From positions 1-37,403 of IMG/VR virus record IMGVR_UViG_3300025132_000114: 37,403 nucleotides of DNA. The stretch is one strand, 5' to 3'. Under the pieces are notes generated by a model. The model was not told the DNA's origin and did not search any database. It saw only the letters and a program-made list of their open reading frames with translations. The stretch is from a virus. Position 1 is the stretch's first letter. Every line of letters starts with the position of its first letter. Made by a program: the position numbers and the translations under genes. Of this stretch, positions 1 to 7,139 are shown in pieces.

Positions 1-200
1 CTTACATAGATAGAATTTATATGTGGATTATGAGTAGCTCAAAGCGTGGTAAAAGAATTACACAAGCTGCTCTAGGTGAAGCATATGATATAGGCTACAA
101 CAAAGGATTGGTTGATAGTGCTGCAAAGTTTAAAGGTAAGAAATACGCTAAGAAAGTATCTAAACTACTAAAGAACAAGTATGGCAAAGAAAAAGTATAA
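1..200 (+). CDS. C-terminal part of a small phage protein of unknown function (5' end outside window)
   Basis: The frame is open from base 3 to a TAA at 198-200, with no stop at the window edge. The visible peptide starts YIDRIYMWIMSSSKRG and ends in a basic tail (KKVSKLLKNKYGKEKV). An internal ATG at 21 could start a 59-aa protein. However, if the window ends are joined, this frame continues exactly in frame from the truncated gene at 37145, giving a 152-aa protein with an N-terminal membrane segment, an acidic middle and a basic C-terminus. I prefer the joined reading. No family was recognised. The next small gene starts inside its 3' end. Confidence 0.6.
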   Translation, partial: YIDRIYMWIMSSSKRGKRITQAALGEAYDIGYNKGLVDSAAKFKGKKYAKKVSKLLKNKYGKEKV

Positions 201-279
201 AGTTTGGACATCAACTTGGTTCGATGGTAAAAAAATTAAAAGCAAAAAACACGCAAAGGAAATTATATGTCAGCAATAG
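181..279 (+). CDS. Tiny basic protein, 32 aa, hypothetical
   Basis: ATG at 181 reads MAKKKYKVWTSTWFDGKK and stops at TAG 277-279. It overlaps the previous gene by 20 bases and the next gene (ATG 267) by 13. This matches the dense overlapping style of the window. The product is Lys-rich with two Trp-containing turns and has no recognised domain. The SD is weak (AAGAACAAG). It may be real because it fills the gap between two genes exactly, but a chance frame cannot be excluded. Confidence 0.4.
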   Translation: MAKKKYKVWTSTWFDGKKIKSKKHAKEIICQQ

Positions 280-518
280 ATAATGCATCACCTGGTTCAG
301 AAATGTACAACCAAAAAATGCAAGGCTCTAGAAATAGACCAAATATGATGCTTAGAAAAAAAGATAAAGTTGCTGATCAAAATTCTGAAACACCTATTGT
401 AGATGAGCTAACCAATGTATTAAAGACCTGGGAGACTAAATCCTACCCTAACGACAAAGCTAGATGGCAAGAGTACACAACAGACATAGCAAACCTTCTT
501 ACTAAATACCAAGGATAA
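267..518 (+). CDS. Small hypothetical protein, 83 aa, with LRKK motif
   Basis: ATG 267 is preceded by AAGGAAATT as SD. The 83-aa product has a polar N-terminus, a PNMMLRKKDKV segment at about residues 25-35, and a helical C-terminal half (VDELTNVLKTWETK...). The LRKK segment recurs in the small proteins at 3675 and 4459. The stop overlaps the start of the next gene as TAATG, which suggests translational coupling. Its function is unknown. Its place just before the terminase block suggests a virion or assembly role, but that is inference. Confidence 0.7.
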   Translation: MSAIDNASPGSEMYNQKMQGSRNRPNMMLRKKDKVADQNSETPIVDELTNVLKTWETKSYPNDKARWQEYTTDIANLLTKYQG

Positions 519-1942
519 TGGCAGACAGTTACGGTAAAGTAAGTAATATATCAGGCTACGATGAGCTACGTAAGGTAGCACGTTCTGGTGAGCGTATTGT
601 AGACACACAGGCACTCCTAAAAAAAATAAAAGACGCAAAAGTGATGCGTAATCAACGCAAGTCTATTGCAATGTCTGATAAACAAAAAGCAAATATTAAT
701 AAACCTAGAGCAAAAGATATTGTCGATGAAAAACTAACCCAAATCTATCTTAAAGGTAAAGACGTAGTAGAAAAGGGTAAAGATTTTATAGATGACAAAG
801 TTATACAACCAGCTAAAAATATATATAACGATATTGAAGATGCACAGTTAAGAGCTAAATACTTAAAAGATTTAGAGGAACAAGAAAGGTTAGCATCAGG
901 TGAAAGTGCTGAGGTAGAAACAAAAGCAGAATTTCAAGCTAGAATAGATGCTAAACGTAAACAAGATAACCCACCAGTAAGTGAAGAAATACCTGATTCA
1001 GAACAAGTAACATACGAAAACAGATTAAAAGGTGCTAAGGCAGATGTACAAGAATCAATCAAAGACATAAAATCTGCACCAGGTGAGTTTGCAAAAGATT
1101 TTAAGGAACAAATAGCAGACCCAATAGACAGAGGGTTACGTACATCACCTAACTTAAGATTATTAAAACGTGGTGTATTGCCTATGACTATGATGAAACG
1201 TGGCGAAATATACGAGCTACTAGGTGAGGTTTTAACTAATCAAGATTTAAGTGAAGAAGATAGACAACGTATGATCAGCGATATACAACAAGAACTACGT
1301 TATAGTTCATCAATGGCAGGTAGCAGAGAAGGCACAGAACAAAGACCTAGACCAATAGCTGATAAAATAAAAAAATTATTTGAAAAGCCAGAACCAAGAA
1401 ACGCATTTGAAATGGATGAGGTGGTAGTTAGACCTGAGAAAGATGCACCACAATCTAAACTTAAACGTCCTGGACAAAGATTACAAGAAGCTGTTGATGC
1501 ACTGCGAAACCAGGAAACCCAAGACAGTCCTAAACAAAAAGCTGTAATAGATACCATAAAAAAATTTGAAGGTGGTAATAGGTCAGATACACACAACAAT
1601 CCAGGAGCAGTTATATATACTCCAGGTATGGAAAAACTAGCTGAAGAACTAGGTATAAGTATAGAAAGAGGTAAAGAATTTAAAGGATCAGATGGTAGAG
1701 AGTACAACACAATACAATTCGCTAATAAAGATGATGGTGCTAAACTACTATCTAGGTTAATAGAAACTAAGATATCAGACCCTAAGTACAATAACTTTAC
1801 AAGTAAGGATGACGTTAAGAAGTTTGTAGAGGAGTACACAGGACTTGATGCTGATTCATCTACTGTAAAGAACTACACAGATGATATGTGGAAGAATATG
1901 AGTAAGATTAAAGGTGGTTTTATAAGTATGAGGTCTAATTAA
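518..1942 (+). CDS. Putative structural protein with C-terminal NNPG-type (lysozyme/transglycosylase-like) domain
   Basis: This is a 474-aa protein started at ATG 518 by a TAATG overlap. Residues 1-330 are charged and helix-rich, with long Lys/Glu stretches (KGKDVVEKGKDFIDDK) and no recognised fold. The last 130 residues contain IKKFEGGNRSDTHNNPG, then GMEKLAEELG and a phenylalanine/isoleucine-rich stretch ending in KNMSKIKGG. An FEG followed by NNPG recurs in phage virion proteins that are often annotated as muramidase- or transglycosylase-like. From that I infer a peptidoglycan-acting or peptidoglycan-binding C-terminus on a virion protein. I see no signal peptide. The family assignment comes from motif memory and is tentative. 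Confidence 0.55.
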   Translation: MADSYGKVSNISGYDELRKVARSGERIVDTQALLKKIKDAKVMRNQRKSIAMSDKQKANINKPRAKDIVDEKLTQIYLKGKDVVEKGKDFIDDKVIQPAKNIYNDIEDAQLRAKYLKDLEEQERLASGESAEVETKAEFQARIDAKRKQDNPPVSEEIPDSEQVTYENRLKGAKADVQESIKDIKSAPGEFAKDFKEQIADPIDRGLRTSPNLRLLKRGVLPMTMMKRGEIYELLGEVLTNQDLSEEDRQRMISDIQQELRYSSSMAGSREGTEQRPRPIADKIKKLFEKPEPRNAFEMDEVVVRPEKDAPQSKLKRPGQRLQEAVDALRNQETQDSPKQKAVIDTIKKFEGGNRSDTHNNPGAVIYTPGMEKLAEELGISIERGKEFKGSDGREYNTIQFANKDDGAKLLSRLIETKISDPKYNNFTSKDDVKKFVEEYTGLDADSSTVKNYTDDMWKNMSKIKGGFISMRSN

Positions 1943-1943
1943 A

Positions 1944-2273
1944 ATGGAAACCTCAGAACAGGCTAAAAACAGGCAAAAGAACGGTCAATTTGCACCAGGA
2001 CAATCAGGCAATCCAGGTGGTAGACCTAAGTCTGGAGCTACTATAATAGATAAATTTAGAGAAAACGAAACATCACAGGTTGTGATAAATAAGCTCTTTG
2101 AAATAGCAAGTACACTTAACACAGATGATGAGCATAAAGAAGCGATGAGTGCAGCTAAGGTAATAGTTGACAAATTGATACCATCACTAAAGTCTCAAGA
2201 GATTAGGATGGATATTGATAACGAACGTGGATTTGTGTTTATGCCAGAGCAGAAGGCAAGTGACAAGCAATAA
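1944..2273 (+). CDS. Candidate terminase small subunit (DUF5681-like N-terminus)
   Basis: This 109-aa protein lies directly upstream of the large terminase gene, the usual place for a small terminase. The N-terminus has NGQFAPGQSGNPGGRPK at about residues 13-29. This is the GQSGNPxGRPKG signature of the DUF5681 type often seen in phage DNA-packaging loci, and it resembles an AT-hook. A helical middle (IIDKFRENETSQVVINKLFE...) and a hydrophilic tail follow. DNA recognition during packaging is inferred from position and the basic Gly-rich motif, not from a proven family link. The large terminase start lies inside its 3' end. Confidence 0.55.
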   Translation: METSEQAKNRQKNGQFAPGQSGNPGGRPKSGATIIDKFRENETSQVVINKLFEIASTLNTDDEHKEAMSAAKVIVDKLIPSLKSQEIRMDIDNERGFVFMPEQKASDKQ

Positions 2274-3666
2274 TACTTTGTGGAAACCACACCCTGGTCC
2301 ACAAACTTATGTACTATCAGTAAGTGATGTATATGAAAATTTGTATGGTGGAAGTCGCGGTGGCGGAAAAACAGACGCAGGTATCGTATGGCTACTAAAG
2401 CATACTGATAACCCAGACTTCAGAGGACTAGTAATAAGACGTAATAGTATAGACCTTACAGACTGGATAGATAGGGCACAAAGGATGTACCCAACAGCAT
2501 CTATAACTGGTCAACCACCTACAATAACCTTCCCATCTGGAGCCAAAATACGCACAGGGCATCTGCAAAACGAGAACGCATTTCAGCGTTATCAAGGTCA
2601 CGAATACCAAAGGATAGTAATTGAGGAGTTGACTCAAATACCTGATGAGCAACAATACTTAAAATTAATTAGTAGTTGCCGATCAACAGTCCAAGGTATA
2701 GCACCACAAGTATTTTGCACAACGAATCCTGGAAACCAAGGACACGCTTGGGTAAAAGCAAGGTGGCGTATAGGCGATAAAGCATCTAATAAAGCATTTA
2801 AGGACCCTATAAGTGGGAGGTATAGAATGTATGTACCAGCAACTATTGACGATAATCCAACGCTCGTCAAAAACGACCCAGATTATGTGGCATTTCTAGA
2901 ATCACTTCCAGAACCACTACGCTCTGCCTGGCGTTCAGGCGATTGGGACGTTTACGCAGGACAGTTCTTCACAGAGTTTACAGATAAGAAGCACGTGATA
3001 ACAGAGTCTAGAGCTAAGGAACTAGGATATGGTTCACATATAAACCACAGGTATATGGGTATTGATTGGGGTTACGCGGCACCTTTTTGTTGTTTATGGG
3101 TAGAGGTTACAAGAGATAATAAAGTTTTTGTATATAGAGAGTTATATGGTAACGAAAAGCATCCAGGTGAATGGGGTGAGGAGATATCTAAAATAAATCA
3201 AGAGGACGATGTTGTGATGGCTTTAGGTGACCCATCGATGTGGATACGTAATCCAATGTCGTGGAATAATCCAGCTACAACAATGTATAGTGATAAGTCA
3301 ATAGCATTAGCTTTGATGGATTCAGGTGTGTCTAACTTACAACCTGCTAACAATAATAGAATAAATGGTTGGAGAAATATGGCACAGTTGATGCACTTTG
3401 ATGAAGGTATAGAGCCAAATTTTTATGTCATAAAAGGTAGTTGCCCTAATCTACTAAGAACTATACCACTTATGATCAGGGATGAGAAGAACCCTGAAGA
3501 TTTAGATACAACAGCTGAAGACCACGCAGTGGATGCGTGTCGATATGCTTTAACAAGTGTAGTTGCACCAACTAAGAGTAAGAAAGATAAACCGATCTTG
3601 CAACAACAGATTGATACTCTGATGATGCCAGAGGAAGAAAATTGGAATTATGATTTTAATAAGTAG
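2260..3666 (+). CDS. terL: Terminase large subunit (ATPase and nuclease for DNA packaging)
   Basis: The packaging motor protein threads DNA into the prohead and cuts it. Numbered from GTG 2260 (468 aa), the visible motifs are Walker A GGSRGGGKT at 30-38, Walker B IVIEE at about 119-123, coupling motif VFCTTNP at about 151-157, and RNase H-like nuclease acids in MGIDWG (D269), ALGDPS (D324) and DHAVDACRYAL (D421/D425). All key residues are present. The frame extends upstream to TTG 2215, but GTG 2260 with AGAAGG just before it is a better start. The first 14 bases overlap the small terminase candidate. Confidence 0.93.
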   Translation: MTSNNTLWKPHPGPQTYVLSVSDVYENLYGGSRGGGKTDAGIVWLLKHTDNPDFRGLVIRRNSIDLTDWIDRAQRMYPTASITGQPPTITFPSGAKIRTGHLQNENAFQRYQGHEYQRIVIEELTQIPDEQQYLKLISSCRSTVQGIAPQVFCTTNPGNQGHAWVKARWRIGDKASNKAFKDPISGRYRMYVPATIDDNPTLVKNDPDYVAFLESLPEPLRSAWRSGDWDVYAGQFFTEFTDKKHVITESRAKELGYGSHINHRYMGIDWGYAAPFCCLWVEVTRDNKVFVYRELYGNEKHPGEWGEEISKINQEDDVVMALGDPSMWIRNPMSWNNPATTMYSDKSIALALMDSGVSNLQPANNNRINGWRNMAQLMHFDEGIEPNFYVIKGSCPNLLRTIPLMIRDEKNPEDLDTTAEDHAVDACRYALTSVVAPTKSKKDKPILQQQIDTLMMPEEENWNYDFNK

Positions 3667-3674
3667 AGGTAATA

Positions 3675-3824
3675 ATGCATAAAGAAGAAAAAAAAGGTGT
3701 AGCATCTATGAAGAAACATAACAGTAAACCAAAGACTAAAAGCTATGGTAAAGTAACTAAACCTAAGATGGTTTTACGTAAGAAAAAGAAAGTAAAATCA
3801 GAGGGTGGCTCAGGTAACTACTAA
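3675..3824 (+). CDS. Tiny Lys-rich protein, 49 aa, GGSGNY C-terminus
   Basis: ATG 3675 follows AGAGGTAATA. The 49-aa product is very basic, carries KPKMVLRKKKKV near the C-terminus and ends in EGGSGNY. The stop overlaps the next start (TAATG). The LRKK motif recurs in the proteins at 267 and 4459, and the GGSGNY tail recurs in the next protein. No family was recognised. The composition suggests nucleic-acid or capsid binding, which is an inference only. Confidence 0.65.
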   Translation: MHKEEKKGVASMKKHNSKPKTKSYGKVTKPKMVLRKKKKVKSEGGSGNY

Positions 3825-3826
3825 TG
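3804..3826 (+). repeat. First copy of a 23-bp near-identical repeat encoding GGSGNY-stop
   Basis: These bases match 3971-3993 at 21 of 23 positions. Each copy encodes GGSGNY, the stop codon, and the overlapping ATG of the next gene. It looks like a duplicated gene junction rather than a mobile repeat. Confidence 0.75.
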
Positions 3827-3991
3827 GGAGCAGGTAACACTAACCCAAATTTAGAAGATAATACTCCTGACTTACAGCAAACAGGACCTATTCATAAGGG
3901 TGGTCACAAAGATATGCGTAAGAAAAAGAAACTAAAGAAGTTACTTGCTTTGAAAGCTATGAGAGAAGAAGGTGGGTCAGGTAACTATTAA
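3824..3991 (+). CDS. Tiny basic protein, 55 aa, GGSGNY C-terminus
   Basis: ATG 3824 overlaps the upstream stop by one base and the gene ends with another TAATG overlap at 3991. The N-terminal half is polar (MGAGNTNPNLEDNTPD). The C-terminal half is strongly basic (MRKKKKLKKLLALKAM) and forms a probable amphipathic helix before the EGGSGNY tail. The tail copies that of the preceding protein at both protein and DNA level, so the two genes probably arose by duplication of at least their 3' ends. Function unknown. Confidence 0.65.
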   Translation: MGAGNTNPNLEDNTPDLQQTGPIHKGGHKDMRKKKKLKKLLALKAMREEGGSGNY

Positions 3992-3993
3992 TG
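3971..3993 (+). repeat. Second copy of the GGSGNY-stop gene-junction repeat
   Basis: This copy pairs with 3804-3826 and has two differences, one of them (TAC/TAT) synonymous in the Tyr codon. It again ends in the start codon of the next gene. Confidence 0.75.
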
Positions 3994-4281
3994 TCTAAAA
4001 CACCAGCTTGGCAAAGAAAAGAAGGCAAGAGTAAAAGTGGTGGCTTGAATAGAAAGGGTATAGCATCTTATAGAAAAGCTAACCCAGGCTCTAAGCTAAG
4101 TATGGCAGTGACTACTAAACCATCTAAGTTAAAGAAAGGTAGTAAGTCTGCATTAAGAAGAAAGGCGTTCTGTAAAAGAATGTGTGGTATGAAAAAACGA
4201 TTAACAAGTGCTAAGACTGCTAACGACCCAGATAGTAGAATAAATAAGTCACTTAGAAAATGGAACTGTAAATGTTCATAA
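3991..4281 (+). CDS. Small basic Cys-containing phage protein, 96 aa (DUF6321-like)
   Basis: The start is a TAATG overlap. The order of motifs is PAWQRKEGKSKSGGLNRKG at the N-terminus, then KAFCKRMCGMKKRLTSA and KTANDPDSRINKSLRKWNCKCS at the C-terminus. This layout (AWQRKEG, FCxRMxGMK, SLRKWNC) matches a small conserved protein of marine and other tailed phages that I recall as DUF6321. The family name is from memory. The five Cys residues could bind a metal, but no family role is known to me. It sits in the terminase-portal interval with other basic proteins. Confidence 0.75.
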   Translation: MSKTPAWQRKEGKSKSGGLNRKGIASYRKANPGSKLSMAVTTKPSKLKKGSKSALRRKAFCKRMCGMKKRLTSAKTANDPDSRINKSLRKWNCKCS

Positions 4282-4291
4282 GGATATAATT

Positions 4292-4456
4292 ATGAGTTTA
4301 TACGAAAATATAAATAAAAGAAAGAAAGCAGGTACTAGTAGGTCTAAGGCTAACTCTACTATATCTGATAAAAATTATGCTAATATGAAAAAAGGTTTTC
4401 CAAATAGTAAAAAGAATAAAAGAAAAGCTAAACTTAAGAAGATTTATAAAGGTTAA
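4292..4456 (+). CDS. Tiny Lys-rich protein, 54 aa (MSLYENINKRKKAG type)
   Basis: ATG 4292 follows AAGGATATAATT. The N-terminus MSLYENINKRKKAGTSRSK and the YANMKKGFP motif at about 29-37 resemble a small protein often found between terminase and portal genes of phages. The C-terminus is almost all Lys, Arg and Asn. It ends two bases before the next ATG. No function is established. Its strong positive charge suggests DNA or scaffold contact, which is an inference. Confidence 0.7.
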   Translation: MSLYENINKRKKAGTSRSKANSTISDKNYANMKKGFPNSKKNKRKAKLKKIYKG

Positions 4457-4458
4457 TT

Positions 4459-4650
4459 ATGGCTAAGATGATACTTAGAAAAAAGAAATCTATGAACTAC
4501 GAAGGACTTAGTGAGCGTCAGAATAAAGCACTATCAAAACATAGTGTGCATCACTCTAACAAACATATGAATATGATGGCATCTCTTATGCGTGAGGGTA
4601 AAACATTTACTGAAGCACATAATATAGCGATGTCGAAGGTAGGTAAATAA
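4459..4650 (+). CDS. Small basic phage protein, 63 aa (LSERQNKALSKHS type)
   Basis: ATG 4459 starts MAKMILRKKKSMNYEGLSER. The centre, QNKALSKHSVHHSNKHMNMM, is His-rich, and the C-terminus is GKTFTEAHNIAMSKVGK. This pattern (ALxxHSxHHSxKHM... GKxFxEAHxxAM) recurs in small phage proteins next to portal genes. Its function is unknown. The stop overlaps the portal ATG (TAATG), so it is probably co-translated with the portal. Confidence 0.7.
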   Translation: MAKMILRKKKSMNYEGLSERQNKALSKHSVHHSNKHMNMMASLMREGKTFTEAHNIAMSKVGK

Positions 4651-6434
4651 TGCCCGATCAATACGATGTAGCAGGTAATACAGAGAATATGAGTACAGCT
4701 AACAGGTACGAACCATCTGTAGAAGAAACTAGAAAACTTAAGATGCTTAATGGTATGTTTCAGGCAGCTAAGAAAGCTAAGTCACATAAGATTAAAAGAT
4801 GGAGACGTAACGAAGAATTGTACAACGGTGACTTCTTTAAACCTTTTAACCTACCAAAGTATAAATCTAGAATTGTAGCCAACACAATACACAGTACGCT
4901 TGAGACTATCTACTCCATCCTTACAGATAGGTTTCCTAAAGTGGATATAATGCCAAAGAGGGAAGACCAAATCAAATCAGCCAGGATAGCTCAGGACGCT
5001 GTTGACAGTGAACTGGATAAAAGAAAAGCAGGTAAAGCCATCAATATGATGAAAAGAGATGGGTTACTATATGGCAACGGATTTGTCAAAGTAATATATA
5101 ACGAAGGTAGGGCATCTTTTGTGGTGCCTGATGTATACACTGTGTTCTTTGACCCTCTGGCTACAGAAATTGACAACGCAAAGTACGTAACATTTGCAAC
5201 ACCTACGTACCTAAAAGAAGTTAGAAAGATGTTTGAGAATGGAAAGTTTGTAAAGCCTGAAGGTTCTATGGATGAGTACAGGTCTTTTATAAGAGATAAA
5301 GACGATACTGAGGACTCTATATCGCAGGTAACTACAGCATCTGGTGGTACTACAGGTGTATCAAGTGGTATGAGAACTGACTACGTAAGTAAATCACCTG
5401 CGTATGATCAGTCAGAAGAAGGTAAGGGTGTGTATGGTGGGCAAGTATTATTAAAGGAATGCTGGTTCTGGGAAGGTGAAAAACTAATGTTAGCTACCTG
5501 GGCAGGTAAGGTATTACTACAATTAGTAGAGTCACCATACGAGGATATACCTCTAGTTATGTTTAAGAATTACGCAGATGCACATCACCTATGGGGTAAG
5601 GGTGAGCCTGAGATTATCGAAAGTTTATCTGTAGGTACAGCAATACTATTATCACAAGGCATAGATAATATTATATACCACGGTAACCCTGCTATGATTA
5701 TGAGCAAGTCTCTAGCTAAAGAGGTAGGTAATAGACCAAGCGATAAGCCTGGTAAAGTTTACTACACTAATGGACCACACGAACAAATACAAAGGCTAGA
5801 TGCAGGTAATATGTCCTCATCTACCTTACCTATGTCGCAAACACTAATGCAGATGACAGATACAGTAAGTGGTGTACACGATATTACACAAGGTCGTAAT
5901 CCATCAGGCGTTACTGCATCACGAGCTATACAGCAATTACAAGAGGCATCGCAGCAAGTAATTAGAGCTAAAGAGCGTGAGGTAGGCACAGATGCTATAC
6001 TAGACTTATATAAACTAACCCTAAAATTATTACATAGGAACTACGAAGAAGCTATAAGCGTAAGAAAATTTGCACAGGATGGTGCAGGATATGAATTTGA
6101 ACAAGTAATGCCATATGACATAGACTCTGATATGGACTTTAAGTACGTACCAGGTAGTAGTTTACCTGAGTCAAGAGCAAGTCGTATGGATCAGGCGATG
6201 GACCTAATACAAATGGGTCTACTTGACCAAGAAAAGTTTTGGAGATGGACACAGAAAGATATCTCTCAAGAGATACTAGACGAGATATTAGAGCAGAAAA
6301 AACTTGCTGTTGAGCAAATGCAGAAGGATATGCAAACAATGCAACAATCCACGAACCCTGCTGATATAGAGAATGCACAACTAAGACTAAGGGAGGGTAT
6401 GGGTTTTGGCAGACAGCAAACTGAAGAAGAATAA
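4650..6434 (+). CDS. Portal protein
   Basis: The 594-aa portal forms the ring at the capsid vertex through which DNA passes. The order of segments fits podovirus (P22-type) portals: an N-terminal helical clip/wing region with KIKRWRRNEELYNGD, a MKRDGLLYGNGFVKVIYNEG strand, PDVYTVFFDPLA, WFWEGEKLMLATWAGKVLL, a KNYADAHHLWGKGEPE segment, a long stem region with VSGVHDITQGRNPSGVTASRA, and an acidic, Gln-rich C-terminus. Position downstream of the large terminase supports it. The start is fixed by the TAATG overlap. The 3' end overlaps the next small gene by 29 bases. Confidence 0.9.
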   Translation: MPDQYDVAGNTENMSTANRYEPSVEETRKLKMLNGMFQAAKKAKSHKIKRWRRNEELYNGDFFKPFNLPKYKSRIVANTIHSTLETIYSILTDRFPKVDIMPKREDQIKSARIAQDAVDSELDKRKAGKAINMMKRDGLLYGNGFVKVIYNEGRASFVVPDVYTVFFDPLATEIDNAKYVTFATPTYLKEVRKMFENGKFVKPEGSMDEYRSFIRDKDDTEDSISQVTTASGGTTGVSSGMRTDYVSKSPAYDQSEEGKGVYGGQVLLKECWFWEGEKLMLATWAGKVLLQLVESPYEDIPLVMFKNYADAHHLWGKGEPEIIESLSVGTAILLSQGIDNIIYHGNPAMIMSKSLAKEVGNRPSDKPGKVYYTNGPHEQIQRLDAGNMSSSTLPMSQTLMQMTDTVSGVHDITQGRNPSGVTASRAIQQLQEASQQVIRAKEREVGTDAILDLYKLTLKLLHRNYEEAISVRKFAQDGAGYEFEQVMPYDIDSDMDFKYVPGSSLPESRASRMDQAMDLIQMGLLDQEKFWRWTQKDISQEILDEILEQKKLAVEQMQKDMQTMQQSTNPADIENAQLRLREGMGFGRQQTEEE

Positions 6435-6597
6435 GGGATTAACCTTACGAGAATGGTGTGTAAGCAATGGATACCCAGGAGTCACTGAGGAATGCATCCT
6501 TTCTGCAAAACAGTCTAACAATCCAAAAGTAGCAAGAATGGGTAGTAATGCTCAAATGGTAAGTAATGTTAAACAACGTAAAGTATATGGGAGATAA
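6406..6597 (+). CDS. Small basic hypothetical protein, 63 aa (TTG start)
   Basis: The start is TTG 6406 with GGGAGGG at 6391-6397, eight bases upstream. It lies inside the portal 3' end. The product begins MADSKLKKNKGLTLREWCV and continues with a helical region, two Cys and PKVARMGSNAQMVSN. No family was recognised. The basic N-terminus resembles that of the next protein (AKLKKKKG), which hints at a shared origin. Confidence 0.65.
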   Translation: MADSKLKKNKGLTLREWCVSNGYPGVTEECILSAKQSNNPKVARMGSNAQMVSNVKQRKVYGR

Positions 6598-6599
6598 CT

Positions 6600-7094
6600 A
6601 TGGCGAAAGCTAAACTAAAAAAGAAAAAAGGTATAAAAGCAAAAAGTAAGGGACCTGCAAAGTCAGCTCCTAAAAGTAGAGGTAAAAGTAGTGCAAGACA
6701 ATCAAGACTAGCACAAATCTTTAACCCAGCTTTTAATGTAAAAACAACTAGAGAAGCTGAACAGCTAGGTAAGAATGCTAATATATATTCAGAAAGAGGG
6801 TACCACATTACAGGAAGCCTAAGAAGACCTACTTTCAATGCAGGACTACCTGGTCGTGATACAAGATTTATTATGGCAGGTACTTTAGGCAGTAGAGGAA
6901 CAGAGCTTAATAGAGGAGGTAAACTTGAAATATCAAGTAGAGCAGGTGTTGATAGAGAAAAAACAGATGCCTTTAATCTAGCATTTGGTAGCTACTTACA
7001 AGGTAGAAGACAAAGTGCTGTTAAGATGGAAGGTACAACCTATAAAGCTGATTTTGTAAAAAATAACGTAATGCTTAAACCTGTAAGAACTTAA
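6600..7094 (+). CDS. Hypothetical basic protein, 164 aa
   Basis: ATG 6600 is separated from the previous stop by two bases. The first 45 residues are almost all Lys, Ala, Gly and Ser (MAKAKLKKKKGIKAKSKG...), a low-complexity basic tail. The remainder is more ordinary, with FNPAFNVKTTREAEQLG, YHITGSLRRPTFNAG and FNLAFGSYLQGRRQ. Its position between portal and scaffold suggests head assembly. A histone-like tail that contacts DNA or scaffold is possible, but nothing proves it. Confidence 0.65.
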   Translation: MAKAKLKKKKGIKAKSKGPAKSAPKSRGKSSARQSRLAQIFNPAFNVKTTREAEQLGKNANIYSERGYHITGSLRRPTFNAGLPGRDTRFIMAGTLGSRGTELNRGGKLEISSRAGVDREKTDAFNLAFGSYLQGRRQSAVKMEGTTYKADFVKNNVMLKPVRT

Positions 7095-7102
7095 TGTATA
7101 AT
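7074..7102 (+). promoter_or_regulatory. Candidate internal promoter upstream of the scaffold/capsid genes
   Basis: A perfect TATAAT lies at 7097-7102 in the 45-bp gap after the 6600 gene. A poor -35 (TTAAAC, 3 of 6) lies at 7075-7080. Extra transcription of capsid genes from a local promoter is common in phages. In such AT-rich DNA a chance TATAAT is quite possible. Confidence 0.3.
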
Positions 7103-7139
7103 AATTTGAAAAACCAAGACCAACCCAAGGAGGTGTCTT

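Noticed and set aside
1300-1839. 179-codon open frame on the - strand
   Set aside because: It lies opposite the 474-aa gene, has a low-complexity Ser/Leu-rich product, and no operon context. It is a shadow of the + strand gene.
2215-2259. TTG-initiated N-terminal extension of the large terminase
   Set aside because: It lies wholly inside the small-terminase candidate, has no good SD and adds a non-conserved MITNVDLCLC peptide. GTG 2260 is a better start.
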